Shown here in pieces: positions 9,114-18,637 of a DNA stretch of 64,000 nt; within the stretch, counting starts at the first letter, position 1, and every line of letters begins with the position of its first letter. The stretch comes from Helicobacter sp. MIT 99-5507 (GTDB lineage: Bacteria > Campylobacterota > Campylobacteria > Campylobacterales > Helicobacteraceae). The notes below the pieces were generated by a model. The model had not been told where the DNA came from. It saw only the letters and a list, made by a program, of their open reading frames with translations, and did not search any database. The stretch is from positions 1-64,000 of the forward strand of contig NZ_NXLO01000004.1 in NCBI RefSeq assembly GCF_003364295.1, given 5' to 3'. A program made the position numbers and the translations under genes.

Positions 9114-10354
9114 TTTGCACCTCCACCATGACATTTACACTTTTTCTCTATTGTTGTAATAATTGGCAATGTGATAATTAATACTATAAATACAATCGCA
9201 GCAATAAATCCAACTATAATATTTGTGCCTTCTGCTGGTAATTTACCATAAATAGTTAATACTATTAAATCTGCTAATAATATAAAAAACCATATACAAA
9301 ACATAGGTCTCTTATGTGCTGGAGCTACAATCGGGCTTCTATCTAAGAAAGGCAATGCAAATAAAATTACTTGTGCAAAACCAAAAAATATTAATCCTAA
9401 TGCCTCACTCATATAAAAACCTCTCAATATTTCATAGCTCCACAAGAAATACCATTCTGGATATATATGTGCTGGTGTTTTTAGTCCATCTGCAGGGTCA
9501 AAGTTGATTGGATCCATAGCAAAACCAAACTTAAAGCACATCAAATAAAAGAATAAAATCATAAATGTACAAATTACAAATATATCTTTTGATAGAAAAT
9601 CAGGCCAAAATGCGACAATCTTAGCATCTTTTTTATTTCCATTTTTGTATTTTTCTACTTCTTTGTCAAAATCTATTTCTTCACCATCTTGGTTATTGAC
9701 ATGGGGAATTCTAAGAGAATAGAAATGTATAACAATAAATGCAATAATGATAATAGGTAATAAAAATACATGTAGCATGAAGAATCTTGTTAATGTAGCA
9801 TCTGCTGGTATAAAATTACCCCTTATCCAAACAACTAAATCTGGTCCAATAAATGGAACTTTAGAGAATAAATCTGTGATAACTTTCGCTGCCCAATAGC
9901 TCATTTGTCCCCAAGGTAGCATATATCCACTGAATGCTTCTGCAGAAAACAATACAAATAAAATCATTCCAGTTATCCATATCATCTCTCTTCCACGTTT
10001 ATATGAACCATAATATATTCCAACAAGCATATGAATATAAATTACTAAAAATATTAGTGAAGCACTGACTGCATGAGCATGTCTCCATAGCCAACCATAT
10101 TCAACTTCATTCATTATAGTAAAATTTACACTATCAAATGCAAGATTAATATCTGGCTTATAATACATTAATAAGAAGATTCCAGATGTAACAAGCACGG
10201 CAAAAAGCATTGTTAAAACAACGCCCATAGCCCATAGCCAATTTATATTTTTTGGAATCCAATATTCCGTCATTAATACTTTTGTGAGTGATTTTATAGC
10301 TAGACGTTGGTCAAGCCAATCTATAAAACCATCTGCTTTTTTAATTTCTGCCAT
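9110..10354 (-). CDS. petB: Cytochrome b subunit of the bc1 complex
   Basis: A 414-residue polytopic cytochrome b holding both b-type haems and the quinol sites of complex III. The haem-ligating histidines are visible in RHAHAVSASLIFLVIYIH and in LHVFLLPIIIIAFIVIHFY. The Qo-site segment PEWYFLWSYEILR, a variant of the PEWY motif, follows further on. Eight or so hydrophobic helices span the sequence, and a charged loop (EIDFDKEVEKYKNGNKKD) separates the N- and C-terminal halves. It lies between petA and petC with 11 bases to petA and an ATGA overlap with petC, so the three are one operon. Full-length with no oddities. Confidence 0.97.
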   Translation of the reverse strand: MAEIKKADGFIDWLDQRLAIKSLTKVLMTEYWIPKNINWLWAMGVVLTMLFAVLVTSGIFLLMYYKPDINLAFDSVNFTIMNEVEYGWLWRHAHAVSASLIFLVIYIHMLVGIYYGSYKRGREMIWITGMILFVLFSAEAFSGYMLPWGQMSYWAAKVITDLFSKVPFIGPDLVVWIRGNFIPADATLTRFFMLHVFLLPIIIIAFIVIHFYSLRIPHVNNQDGEEIDFDKEVEKYKNGNKKDAKIVAFWPDFLSKDIFVICTFMILFFYLMCFKFGFAMDPINFDPADGLKTPAHIYPEWYFLWSYEILRGFYMSEALGLIFFGFAQVILFALPFLDRSPIVAPAHKRPMFCIWFFILLADLIVLTIYGKLPAEGTNIIVGFIAAIVFIVLIITLPIITTIEKKCKCHGGGAK

Positions 10355-10365
10355 TATTTCTCCCC

Positions 10366-10872
10366 TTATGCTTTGTTTGTTAGCTGTTTGTAGATATCAC
10401 CTTCTTCACCAAATACTAATTTTGTGCCATCAATATTAAATGGTGGGATTTCCATAGGTCGTGTTGGTGGTGTGCCTTTTTTATTCACTCCTGAAGAGTT
10501 AAACTGCCCGCCATGACATGCACACAAAAACTCTTTTTTATCTTTTTCATATGTAGGAATACAACCAAGATGAGTGCATACCTGCAAGCCGACTGTATAA
10601 AGCTCGCCATTTATTTCAAAATCTCTACCTTCTATCTTTTCAGAACCACTATCTTTTTTTAGAACATAGACAGGTTGCCCACGCCATTCAAAAGTCTTTA
10701 GCTCCCCTTTTTCTATCTGTGATATATCAACTGTTGTAAATCCACCTGATACAACATTAGGAAGTGGATCCCAAGTCTTTTTCATAGCAAATATTGTTGC
10801 ACCAGCACCAACTGCCGCAACTGCTGCTAAGCTCATACCAAGAAAATCGCGTCTATTGACATTTTCTTCCAT
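10366..10872 (-). CDS. petA: Rieske iron-sulfur subunit of the bc1 complex
   Basis: A 168-residue Rieske protein. An N-terminal twin-arginine motif (RRDFLGM, about 7-13) followed by a hydrophobic segment marks it as Tat-exported and membrane-anchored. The [2Fe-2S] cluster boxes are CTHLGC (C99, H101, C104) and CACHGG (C117, C119, H120). C99/H101/C117/H120 are expected ligands and C104/C119 the disulfide. It takes electrons from quinol at the Qo site of PetB and hands them to PetC. It is the first gene of petABC, with a GGGGGAG-type ribosome site just before its ATG. The 143 bases upstream are AT-rich and presumably hold the promoter. Confidence 0.96.
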   Translation of the reverse strand: MEENVNRRDFLGMSLAAVAAVGAGATIFAMKKTWDPLPNVVSGGFTTVDISQIEKGELKTFEWRGQPVYVLKKDSGSEKIEGRDFEINGELYTVGLQVCTHLGCIPTYEKDKKEFLCACHGGQFNSSGVNKKGTPPTRPMEIPPFNIDGTKLVFGEEGDIYKQLTNKA

Positions 10873-11015
10873 TACTCCCCCCTTTGAAATACATGCTTAT
10901 AAAAACTTAATAAAAAAAGGTTATCTTATATCACATTTGCTTAAAAGTTGTTATAAATTTTAGTTTTAAAATCATTTGTATTTAAAATAAAATATTAGAC
11001 AAATATAGTTTATTG

Positions 11016-11981
11016 TTAAAAATTCCTATAAATTGCAGTTTTAAAATCTCTACCTAGCACATTTAAAATTGTTTTTATTTTATTTGATTCTCTTATATAT
11101 GCTTGATTTGAGGCTTGGTTATAGAATTGCTCTAGTAGCTCTAAAATCTCAAAATCTTCAATCAAAGCTAAATCTTGTGTTTTATAAAGCACATTTTTTG
11201 CCCCTATGCTTTCAAATGCTCTATTTAGAATCCCAAAAGGAACATTATATGTAATATCACTTTTTTGATATAAAGAAAATGCAAAACTAGACAATGTGCC
11301 ATCTTGTATCAATGGAAATACCTCGTGATTATAAAAGATTCTGATACTAAAATCATTTTTATAGATTTTATTTCCATAGTCAAAAACACAAAATATCCAC
11401 TTCATAAAATTTGTATTTATAGAATCTAATTCTTTGCAAAAATAAAAATAACTTATTGGAATCTCACCCCGTGTAATACCTTCTTTTTTTGCGATTTCTA
11501 CAATATTTTTATCTATGATATTTTGTAAAAATTCTATTTTATTATCATTTATATATGCTATTTTTTTATTATCATATAGGTTACAAGGTAGTGCATCAAA
11601 AAACTCATTTGCTACAAAAAAACAATTCCATTCTAGATTTTTTAGCTCTTTTATATTTTTTATTATTTTTATTTTATTCTGTGGTTTATTTATTTTATTA
11701 GATTCTACTGCAATAAAATTACAATTTTCTATCACACCCACGCTCAAAGCATCCAAAAAATCGTATATATCATTGATAAGATTTAGATTATTTGCACCAA
11801 ATTCTATGATATTTAGCGGTAGTTTTAGATTTTCATTTTCTAGATTTTTTAGGATATATTTTGCTATTGCCCCACCAAAAAATCTACTTGCACTAACTGC
11901 TGTATAAAAATCTCTCCCAATGCTAGTATTTTTATAATATCCATTTACCCAAGAGAGAAAAAAATCATCAAATCTCTGCAT
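11016..11981 (-). CDS. MidA/NDUFAF7-family SAM-dependent methyltransferase
   Basis: A 321-residue protein of the DUF185/Methyltransf_28 family. The N-terminal GRDFYTAVSASRFFGGAI matches the conserved substrate-facing segment. IIEFGANNLNLINDIY is the SAM-binding motif I, although the usual ExGxGxG glycines are reduced to FGANN. FFVANEFFDALPC is the family's hallmark NE-F-DALP motif. In mitochondria the relative NDUFAF7 methylates an Arg in a complex I subunit; the bacterial substrate is not established. It overlaps the aminotransferase gene by 14 bases. The weak glycine motif is worth noting but may be usual in this lineage. Confidence 0.8.
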   Translation of the reverse strand: MQRFDDFFLSWVNGYYKNTSIGRDFYTAVSASRFFGGAIAKYILKNLENENLKLPLNIIEFGANNLNLINDIYDFLDALSVGVIENCNFIAVESNKINKPQNKIKIIKNIKELKNLEWNCFFVANEFFDALPCNLYDNKKIAYINDNKIEFLQNIIDKNIVEIAKKEGITRGEIPISYFYFCKELDSINTNFMKWIFCVFDYGNKIYKNDFSIRIFYNHEVFPLIQDGTLSSFAFSLYQKSDITYNVPFGILNRAFESIGAKNVLYKTQDLALIEDFEILELLEQFYNQASNQAYIRESNKIKTILNVLGRDFKTAIYRNF

Positions 11982-13167
11982 TTATTTCATTTAGTGCATT
12001 TTGTAAAGATTGAAAACCTTTGTCTATTTCATCTTTTGTGATTGTAAGCGGTGGCAATAATCTAAGCGTTGCATTGCCAGATTTTAGCACTAAAACGCCA
12101 TTTTGCTTTGCTTTTTTTATGATGAGTGCTAATAATTCATCATTTTTTACTTTAATCCCTTGCATAAAACCAAGTCCGCTAGTGTGTATAAAAATATTTT
12201 GATTATCTTTGCAAATTTGTTCTAATTTTTCATCAAAATACTTAATATTATTATCAAGATTCCCACTATTTTTATAAGATTCTAAAGTCTCTAATACACA
12301 CAAAGCAGCTGCACAAGAGAGTAGATTCCCACCAAATGTGCTTCCATGGTCGCCTACTTTAAATATATCTATTTTAGAAGTCATTGTTGCACCAATTGGC
12401 ACTCCACCACCAAGCCCTTTTGCAAGGCTAATGATATCAGGCTTTATTCCATAGATTTGTGAAGTTAAAAAATCTCCGCTACGATAGATGCCACTTTGGA
12501 CTTCATCAACTATTAGCAAAACATCATTTTTTTTACACCAAGATTCTAGATTCTTTATTTCATCTTTTGGCATTGCCTTTACGCCACCCTCACCTTGGAT
12601 TAGCTCTAGCATTATAGCTATTACATTTTTTTTATTGCTTGCAATATTGATAGCATCACTTATATCATTTGCGTATAAAAATCCACTTGGAAATGGTGCA
12701 AAATGTTTGTGCATTTTATCTTGTCCGCAAGCCTTTAATGTAGCAATACTTCGCCCATGAAAGCTATTTTTTAGCGTAATAATATCAAAACGATTTGTAG
12801 ATTCGCCATACAGCCTTGCGATTTTTATACTACATTCATTTGCTTCTAGCCCAGAATTTGAAAAAAAAACTCGCATTTTATCTTTTGATAATTCTACCAA
12901 CCTCTTTGCTAGTTTTGCTTGTTGTGGGATAGCAAATAGATTTGATAGATGCAACATTTTTGCTTGATTTGATATGCTCTCTACTAGATTTTTATTGTTA
13001 TGCCCAAGGCTATTTACACCAATTCCAGCAGTAAAATCAATATAGCAAAATCCTTGCTTATCATAGATTTTAGCATTTTCTCCATGTTCAAACTCTGTAT
13101 AATCCCTGCTATATGTATGTAGGACATACTCTTTATCTATTTGCTCTAGGTTATCCAAAAATACCAC
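11968..13167 (-). CDS. argD: Class III PLP aminotransferase, acetylornithine aminotransferase type
   Basis: A 399-residue fold-type I aminotransferase. It has the N-terminal RDYTEFEHGENAKIYD-like strand, the phosphate-binding SNSGLEANECSIKIAR region, the ELIQGEGG segment, Asp221 in LLIVDEVQSG that contacts the pyridine nitrogen, and the Schiff-base Lys250 in SLAKGLGGGVPIGA. Length and spacing fit ArgD, which makes N-acetylornithine in arginine synthesis and often doubles as succinyl-diaminopimelate aminotransferase. Start: the ATG at 13167 is retained, 12 bases after the PI-PLC gene ends. No other arginine genes are nearby, so specificity is from family resemblance only. Confidence 0.85.
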   Translation of the reverse strand: MVFLDNLEQIDKEYVLHTYSRDYTEFEHGENAKIYDKQGFCYIDFTAGIGVNSLGHNNKNLVESISNQAKMLHLSNLFAIPQQAKLAKRLVELSKDKMRVFFSNSGLEANECSIKIARLYGESTNRFDIITLKNSFHGRSIATLKACGQDKMHKHFAPFPSGFLYANDISDAINIASNKKNVIAIMLELIQGEGGVKAMPKDEIKNLESWCKKNDVLLIVDEVQSGIYRSGDFLTSQIYGIKPDIISLAKGLGGGVPIGATMTSKIDIFKVGDHGSTFGGNLLSCAAALCVLETLESYKNSGNLDNNIKYFDEKLEQICKDNQNIFIHTSGLGFMQGIKVKNDELLALIIKKAKQNGVLVLKSGNATLRLLPPLTITKDEIDKGFQSLQNALNEINAEI

Positions 13168-13179
13168 TCCTTAGAAAAC

Positions 13180-14265
13180 TTAATAGGATTGACGTGTTAA
13201 TATAGCTTTTGCCCTATTGTCACGTTTTTTCAAATCTTTTTGTTGCATTTTCACCAAATTGCAATTGATGATACTATTAATTAATCTCTCTCCAGGGAAA
13301 TCAGCCATAACCATACCTGCTAAGGCAATTTTATGCTTTTTTAAATAATCTGCTGTAAGTGTGTTTGTCCCCTCAAAGTATATAGTTGCAATCACACCAA
13401 ACCATGCACCACGTGGAAAATCAGGATATACTCCTTTCCAACCTGGTTCAGTAAGTCCAGTGACTAATCTTCCTGCACCAGTGCCAGGTGATGAATGACC
13501 GCTTGCTACGAAATATGGAAAACTTCCGCCAGAGCCACTTAGATAATTCATATAGATTGTTCCAGAACTATTATTTGATCTATTGAATTGTGCTTTGATT
13601 TTATCCCATTTTGCGTATAGATCCCAATTTGCATTAAGATGATAATCATCTTGTTTATTAATATATCTATAAGATAAACCATATTGATTAAGCGATAAAA
13701 CATCAGATAATAATACTAATTTACCACGAAAATCACCTACTTTTGGATTGGTAGTTCCACTTGTATTTACCCAAAAAATATCTTTGTAACTATCATAATA
13801 TTTTTTAAATAATTTCTCCATTTCAGTGTCACTTGCACTAGAGTTTTCTTGTTTAAATCTCATAAAAATGCTTTCTGTAGGATTCTGTCTTAGAAAATCT
13901 CGCACAATCCTTAAGACTTCTCCAAAATCTACACCTAAATTCACAATCCCGTGATAGATAGGAAAAGAATTACCATTGTGTTTTGCACGAATATCAATCA
14001 CTCGAATCCCGCTTATTAGCTGTTCGCGTAAATTCATCGCTTGTGTTCTTGCTATATCATGCCCTTTTAGTTTTACTCCCCCTGTCATTGTATCATGCGA
14101 ACCTGGTAATGATAAGTCACTCAAAAGCATTTCATCTGGAAGCCAGTCCATCCATCCTGAGCGATATTGTGTAGCAGCGTATTCATTCCAATATGCTGTA
14201 TCATAATGTGCAAACATTATATTATGAAATATAAATATAAATATAAATAATTTTATAATTTTCAT
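13180..14265 (-). CDS. Secreted PI-PLC X-domain phosphodiesterase-like protein
   Basis: A 361-residue protein with a signal peptide (first about 19 residues, hydrophobic then FAH) and a phosphatidylinositol-specific phospholipase C X domain of the bacterial type. LSLPGSHDTM (51-60, His57) and FPIYHG (101-106, His105) supply the two catalytic histidines. IRVIDIRAKHNG (87-98) holds the conserved Asp/Arg strand, and RDFLRQNPTESIFMRFKQE is the typical following segment. Known relatives are mostly secreted by Gram-positive pathogens and cleave phosphatidylinositol or GPI anchors. Bacteria of this kind rarely contain PI, so a host lipid is a plausible substrate, but none is shown. It lies at the 5' end of the argD-midA run, 12 bases before argD. 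Confidence 0.85.
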   Translation of the reverse strand: MKIIKLFIFIFIFHNIMFAHYDTAYWNEYAATQYRSGWMDWLPDEMLLSDLSLPGSHDTMTGGVKLKGHDIARTQAMNLREQLISGIRVIDIRAKHNGNSFPIYHGIVNLGVDFGEVLRIVRDFLRQNPTESIFMRFKQENSSASDTEMEKLFKKYYDSYKDIFWVNTSGTTNPKVGDFRGKLVLLSDVLSLNQYGLSYRYINKQDDYHLNANWDLYAKWDKIKAQFNRSNNSSGTIYMNYLSGSGGSFPYFVASGHSSPGTGAGRLVTGLTEPGWKGVYPDFPRGAWFGVIATIYFEGTNTLTADYLKKHKIALAGMVMADFPGERLINSIINCNLVKMQQKDLKKRDNRAKAILTRQSY

Positions 14266-14406
14266 ATTTTGTTTTAAAATCCTAGAATCTTATAGTGATA
14301 GTTGTGCCAAAAATTTTATTGTTTAGATTCTATTAATTTATTATAAAAATACACTGATAAATCTACTAAAAATATTATAATTTTAAAAAATTAGATTCTT
14401 TGAAAA

Positions 14407-15453
14407 TTATCCTATATGCAATTCTTTATATAATTTTATTGCATATCTATCTGTCATTGAGGCGATATAATCACTAATTACTCTATGTATTTTTGCTCCA
14501 GAATCTATTCTATCTTTTGCCTCCAATGGTAATAAATATTTATCATTCATAAAATCATTAAACAATGCCCTTATGCATTGCTTTCCAAAAAACATTTTTC
14601 TTTTTATCTCTTCATTTTTATATAGATATTTAAAAAGTGTTTTTTTAATATCTCTTAAATTACTTGTAATATCCTTGTCATAGCATATTTGCTTGCTTTT
14701 TTTAAAATTATTTATAATATTTTGTGCTAATGTATTTATCAATGATGAAATAAAACGATAGCGAAAGACTTTATCATTTTTATATACACCATCATTATTT
14801 AAGTTTTTTATCAATTTTGCTATCAAGGCATTATCCTCTAAAATATCAATAGAGATTATTTTTTGTTTTATACCATCATCTATATCATGGCTTATATACG
14901 CGATTTCATCACTTAAATCTACTATCATTGCTTCTAGTTTTGGATCATTTTCTATTTTAAAAATTTCTTTTAGATTCTTGCTAAAAAATGGTTTATCATA
15001 AGGTTTTGAATGTTTTAAGATTCCCTCTAATGTCGCATAAGTAAGATTTAGTCCATTAAATTCTTTGTATCTTTTTTCTAGTTCACTTACAACACGAAAT
15101 GATTGAAAATTGTGCTCAAATCCATTTTTGTATCCAGAATCTTTTAAGATTCTATCTAGTTCATCACCGCCACTATGCCCAAATGGTGAATGCCCTAAAT
15201 CATGTGCTAAAGCGATTGCTTCAGCTAGATTTTCTTCTAGGTTGCAATGATTTGCAATAGTCCTTGCTATTTGACTAACTTCTATTGTATGAGTTAATCT
15301 TGTCCTAAAATAATCACCTTGTGTGTTTAAAAAAACTTGGGTTTTGTATTCAAGTCGTCTAAAACTACTACAATGTATTATCCTATCTCTATCTCTTGCA
15401 TATGGATTTCTGTAATCATCATTAAAGCGATAAAATCTATCTATATCTCGCAT
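14407..15453 (-). CDS. dgt: dGTPase-like dNTP triphosphohydrolase
   Basis: A 348-residue HD-domain enzyme of the dGTPase-like family. The N-terminal RDRDRIIHCSSFRRLEYKTQV is the diagnostic allosteric/substrate segment. The metal-binding HD residues are His55 in HTIEVSQIAR and His84-Asp85 in LAHDLGHSPFGH, with a further Asp in DLSDEIAYISHDIDDG. Such enzymes hydrolyse dNTPs to nucleoside and triphosphate and help set nucleotide pools. At 348 residues it is the short (type 2) form. It is divergently transcribed from the metallo-hydrolase at 15538, with 84 bases between them that must hold both promoters. Confidence 0.9.
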   Translation of the reverse strand: MRDIDRFYRFNDDYRNPYARDRDRIIHCSSFRRLEYKTQVFLNTQGDYFRTRLTHTIEVSQIARTIANHCNLEENLAEAIALAHDLGHSPFGHSGGDELDRILKDSGYKNGFEHNFQSFRVVSELEKRYKEFNGLNLTYATLEGILKHSKPYDKPFFSKNLKEIFKIENDPKLEAMIVDLSDEIAYISHDIDDGIKQKIISIDILEDNALIAKLIKNLNNDGVYKNDKVFRYRFISSLINTLAQNIINNFKKSKQICYDKDITSNLRDIKKTLFKYLYKNEEIKRKMFFGKQCIRALFNDFMNDKYLLPLEAKDRIDSGAKIHRVISDYIASMTDRYAIKLYKELHIG

Positions 15454-15537
15454 AAAATAGCCTTTAATTTTTTGGGTTTAATTTTATCAAAAATACTTTA
15501 GAATCTATGTTTATTAAAAAATTATAAGGAAAACTCT

Positions 15538-16158
15538 ATGGAAATTTTAAAAAAAGCATTTGGTAGATATGAAACAAATTGCTATATAGTAAAAAGTGCT
15601 TATGGTGATTTTATCATCGATCCAGGTGAAAATAGCACTTCTTGGGTATTAGAAAATATAAATAATCCTATTGCAATTTTAAATACTCACGGGCATTTTG
15701 ATCATATTTGGTGTAATGCAGAATTAAAAGAAAAGTTAAATATTCCTATATTTTGCCCTAAAGAAGATTCTTTTATGTTAAAGAGTGATTGTTTTGAATT
15801 AGGGCTTACCCCAAAAGCTCCAGATATTGAGGTAGAAAACAATGAAGTATTTTATTTTAATACCAAAGGTTTGGTGGATTCTAATGGTGCAGATTCTATC
15901 AAAATAGAATATATGTTTTTTCCTGGGCATACTCCTGGGTGCAGTATGATAAAAATAGGCGATTTTATATTTAGTGGGGATTTTATATTTAGAAGGTCTA
16001 TTGGTAGGTCAGATTTTCCATATTCTAGTGATGATTTAATGCAAGATTCTCTAAAGAGATTTGGTGAGATTTCTTATGATATGGTTTTACATCCTGGACA
16101 TGGAGAATCTACTACAATCAAAGCAGAGCAGGGTAATTTAAGATTTTTTATAAAATAG
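15538..16158 (+). CDS. Metallo-beta-lactamase-fold hydrolase (glyoxalase II-like)
   Basis: A 206-residue MBL-fold protein. The metal motif is THGHFDH (His51, His53, Asp55, His56), with the further ligands in FFPGHTPGCS (His), GDFIF (Asp) and LHPGHGEST (His). The small size and the lack of a C-terminal glyoxalase II helical domain put it with the YcbL-like hydroxyacylglutathione hydrolases. Cleavage of a thioester is likely, though the natural substrate in this group is often unknown. A weak AAGGAAA ribosome site precedes the ATG. It is followed 96 bases later by flaA, which has its own promoter. Confidence 0.85.
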   Translation: MEILKKAFGRYETNCYIVKSAYGDFIIDPGENSTSWVLENINNPIAILNTHGHFDHIWCNAELKEKLNIPIFCPKEDSFMLKSDCFELGLTPKAPDIEVENNEVFYFNTKGLVDSNGADSIKIEYMFFPGHTPGCSMIKIGDFIFSGDFIFRRSIGRSDFPYSSDDLMQDSLKRFGEISYDMVLHPGHGESTTIKAEQGNLRFFIK

Positions 16159-16172
16159 ATTAAAAAAAAGTA

Positions 16173-16199
16173 TTTAAGATTTTAAAAAATAGTCGATTT
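16173..16199 (+). promoter_or_regulatory. Sigma-28 (FliA)-type promoter of flaA
   Basis: TTTAAG (16173-16178) and CGATTT (16194-16199) are separated by 15 bases, close to the Campylobacterota FliA consensus (TAAA-like element, about N15, CGATAT). It lies 56 bases before the flaA ATG with an AAAAGGAG ribosome site in between. No GG-N10-GC sigma-54 element is seen there. The FliA gene itself is at 42551-43249 in this window. Confidence 0.65.
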
Positions 16200-16254
16200 G
16201 ATTTTCTAGCTAAGATAAGGATATCTTAGTGATACATATAAAAAGGAGTTTATT

Positions 16255-17835
16255 ATGGCTTTCCAAGTCAATACTAACATTAATGCATTAAATGCACATG
16301 TTCAATCTACTTTCAGCCAACTTGGCATGAAAAATTCTCTTGAGAAATTGAGTTCAGGTCTTAGAATCAACAAAGCAGCAGATGATTCCTCTGGTATGAC
16401 TATTGCAGATAGTTTGAGAAGTCAAGCAAGTGCGTTAGGTCAAGCTATTAGAAATACAAATGATGCGATGGGGATTATTCAAATCGCAGATAAAGCGATG
16501 GATGAACAAATCAAGATTCTAGATCAAATCAAAGCAAAAGCTACTCAAGCAGCTCAAGATGGTCAAACTACACAATCTCGCCAAGCTATTCAAGCAGATA
16601 TTATTCGTTTGATTGAAGGTATGGATTATATTGGTAATACAACAAGTTTCAATGGTCAAGCTCTGCTTTCTGGTCAATTTACAAATAGAGAGTTTCAAGT
16701 TGGTGCTTATTCAAATCAATCAATCAAAGCTTCAATTGGTGCTACAACAAGTGACAAAATAGGTCATGTTCGCCTTGAAACTGGTGATATGATAAAAGAA
16801 GCAGTAGTAGCAAATCTATCATTTAGACAAGTTGATGGTATCAATGATCTAAAATTAGAATCTGTTGTGATTTCTCACTCTGTGGGCACAGGGATAGGAG
16901 TTTTAGCTGAAATGATCAATAAAACTACTGATAGAAGTGGAGTTAAAGCATCTTATAATGTAATCTCTACAAGTGATGAATCAATACATGCTGGGGATTT
17001 AATCGGGGTAAATATTAATGGTATTTTACTTGGTGATATAACAGGTATAAAAGAAAATGATAGTGATGGAAGGTTGATAAATAGTATCAACAAAGTTACT
17101 ACTGATACAGGTGTAGAAGCATATACTGATAATGAAGGTAGATTAAATCTAAGAAGCCTTGATGGTAGAGGTATTAGATTTAGTGCAGAAGATCAAAATG
17201 GTGTAAATGACGATGTAATCGTAGGCATGAATGATGGTGATGATATTAGTGGTGATATAGATGATCCTGAAGGTGGAAGCTTAAATTATGGAAAATTAAC
17301 ACTTATTAGAACTGATGCAAGAGATATTGTTTTAACAGATTGGAATGATGATCCTACCGGTGTATCTTATGAGGCAATTGGTTTTTATGAAAATGAACCA
17401 GAGCAAACTGCTCAAGCAACTGTAAATTTACGACAAGTAAAAGGTGCTTTTAGTGGTGAAATAAGAAGTGCTGCAGGTATTAACTTTAATAATCTAAAAA
17501 GAACAGAGGCAACTGATAATAATCTTACTCTTGAAGCTGGTGTTACAAGCTTAAAAGGTGCGATGCTAACAATGGATATAGCAGAATCTGCTATTAAAAT
17601 GCTAGATAAAGTTAGAGCTGATCTTGGTTCTGTTCAAGGACAAATGATTTCAACTGTAAATAATATTTCTGTAACTCAAGTAAATGTTAAAGCTGCAGAA
17701 TCTCAAATTAGAGAAGTTGATTTTGCAGCAGAGAGTGCAGAATTTAGCAAGCTAAATATTCTTACTCAAAGTGGTAGCTATGCTATGAGTCAGGCAAATG
17801 CAGTTCAACAAAATATTTTAAGACTTTTGAACTAA
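16255..17835 (+). CDS. flaA: Flagellin A (major flagellin)
   Basis: A 526-residue flagellin that follows Helicobacter FlaA throughout. The conserved N-terminal D0/D1 ([15 protein letters not shown], then [18 protein letters not shown]) and C-terminal D1/D0 ([21 protein letters not shown], ending QQNILRLL) form the filament core. The middle (about 175-430) is the surface-exposed variable domain. An acidic insert ([14 protein letters not shown], about 327-340) makes it slightly longer than the roughly 510 residues usual for FlaA. The D1 region follows the TLR5-evading type of this class rather than enterobacterial flagellin. A sigma-28-like promoter precedes it and a hairpin follows, so it is monocistronic. 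Confidence 0.96.
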   Translation: MAFQVNTNINALNAHVQSTFSQLGMKNSLEKLSSGLRINKAADDSSGMTIADSLRSQASALGQAIRNTNDAMGIIQIADKAMDEQIKILDQIKAKATQAAQDGQTTQSRQAIQADIIRLIEGMDYIGNTTSFNGQALLSGQFTNREFQVGAYSNQSIKASIGATTSDKIGHVRLETGDMIKEAVVANLSFRQVDGINDLKLESVVISHSVGTGIGVLAEMINKTTDRSGVKASYNVISTSDESIHAGDLIGVNINGILLGDITGIKENDSDGRLINSINKVTTDTGVEAYTDNEGRLNLRSLDGRGIRFSAEDQNGVNDDVIVGMNDGDDISGDIDDPEGGSLNYGKLTLIRTDARDIVLTDWNDDPTGVSYEAIGFYENEPEQTAQATVNLRQVKGAFSGEIRSAAGINFNNLKRTEATDNNLTLEAGVTSLKGAMLTMDIAESAIKMLDKVRADLGSVQGQMISTVNNISVTQVNVKAAESQIREVDFAAESAEFSKLNILTQSGSYAMSQANAVQQNILRLLN

Positions 17836-17846
17836 TCTTTGATAAT

Positions 17847-17878
17847 ATCTTTAAGATAGATTTTTCTATCTTAAAGAT
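17847..17878 (+). terminator. Hairpin after flaA
   Basis: A 14-bp perfect inverted repeat (17847-17860 and 17865-17878) with a TTTT loop begins 11 bases past the flaA stop. It is strong but not followed by a long T-run; it may act as a terminator or as a 3' stability hairpin for the abundant flagellin mRNA. Confidence 0.65.
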
Positions 17879-17896
17879 TCCTCAAGTGATAATATT

Positions 17897-18538
17897 GTGA
17901 AAATTGATATTTATAATTCTTTTGATTTGCTTAGTTTTCTAAAATCCAAAAATCTTTTGGCTAATTGCAAAGATGAATTTTGGTGGGAAAATAGCGGAAC
18001 TTTAGAGGTTGTAATTGGTGCGATATTGGTGCAAAATACAAAATGGGAGCAAGTCAAAAAAGCTATATTAAATCTAAAAAGTCGCAATCTGCTCATATTA
18101 GAATCTTTATCTAATATTGATTTAAGATTATTAGAATCTCTAATACAAAATTGTGGATTTTATCGCCAAAAGGCAATTCGCTTAAAATTATTAGCAACAA
18201 ATATCATAAATGAATTTGGAGATTTTGATAATTTTAAAAATAATGTAAGCAGAGATTGGCTGCTAAATCAAAAAGGTATTGGTTTTGAGAGTGCGGATTC
18301 TATCCTCAATTATGCACTTTATAGGGAAGTTATGGTTGTAGATAAATACACACAAAAACTCTTAGATTCACAAGGATTTGTATTTGAAGATTATGAGAGT
18401 TTGCAAGATTGGCTTACTTGTGGCATTGTAGAGAATTATAATGAGGTTGAAAATCTTTATTATAAAGGGATTCCACTATCAAAAGTTTATGCTAGATTCC
18501 ACGCTAAAATTGTTGAGTTTGGCAAAATTGGATTATAA
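17897..18538 (+). CDS. magIII: 3-methyladenine DNA glycosylase MagIII
   Basis: A 213-residue HhH-GPD superfamily base-excision enzyme. It matches the distinctive Helicobacter MagIII pattern: FWWENSGTLEVVIGAILVQNTKWEQV at the N-terminus, GFYRQKAIRL, the helix-hairpin-helix LNQKGIGFESAD (123-134), the catalytic Asp149 in VMVVDKYT, and a C-terminus YARFHAKIVEFGK. It lacks the four-cysteine iron-sulfur loop of endonuclease III and the catalytic Lys of AP-lyases. The family member from H. pylori excises 3-methyladenine as a monofunctional glycosylase. The start is GTG at 17897. A hairpin follows the gene. Confidence 0.88.
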   Translation: MKIDIYNSFDLLSFLKSKNLLANCKDEFWWENSGTLEVVIGAILVQNTKWEQVKKAILNLKSRNLLILESLSNIDLRLLESLIQNCGFYRQKAIRLKLLATNIINEFGDFDNFKNNVSRDWLLNQKGIGFESADSILNYALYREVMVVDKYTQKLLDSQGFVFEDYESLQDWLTCGIVENYNEVENLYYKGIPLSKVYARFHAKIVEFGKIGL

Positions 18539-18539
18539 T

Positions 18540-18570
18540 ATAGAATCTAAAAAATAAATCTAGATTCTAT
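18540..18570 (+). terminator. Hairpin after magIII built from ATAGAATCT / AGATTCTAT
   Basis: Inverted repeat of 9 bp (18540-18548 and 18562-18570) with a 13-base A-rich loop begins 2 bases after the magIII stop. It is one of several gene-end hairpins made of the frequent word AGAATCT. Confidence 0.5.
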
Positions 18571-18637
18571 CCTCATCTTTTAAACTAAGCTTAATTTAAT
18601 ATTATTTCATATTGTTTTTATATTTTAGGAGATATTT

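Noticed and set aside
16141-16254. Sigma-54 promoter for flaA
   Set aside because: No GG-N10-GC element is present; the sigma-28-type pair fits better.
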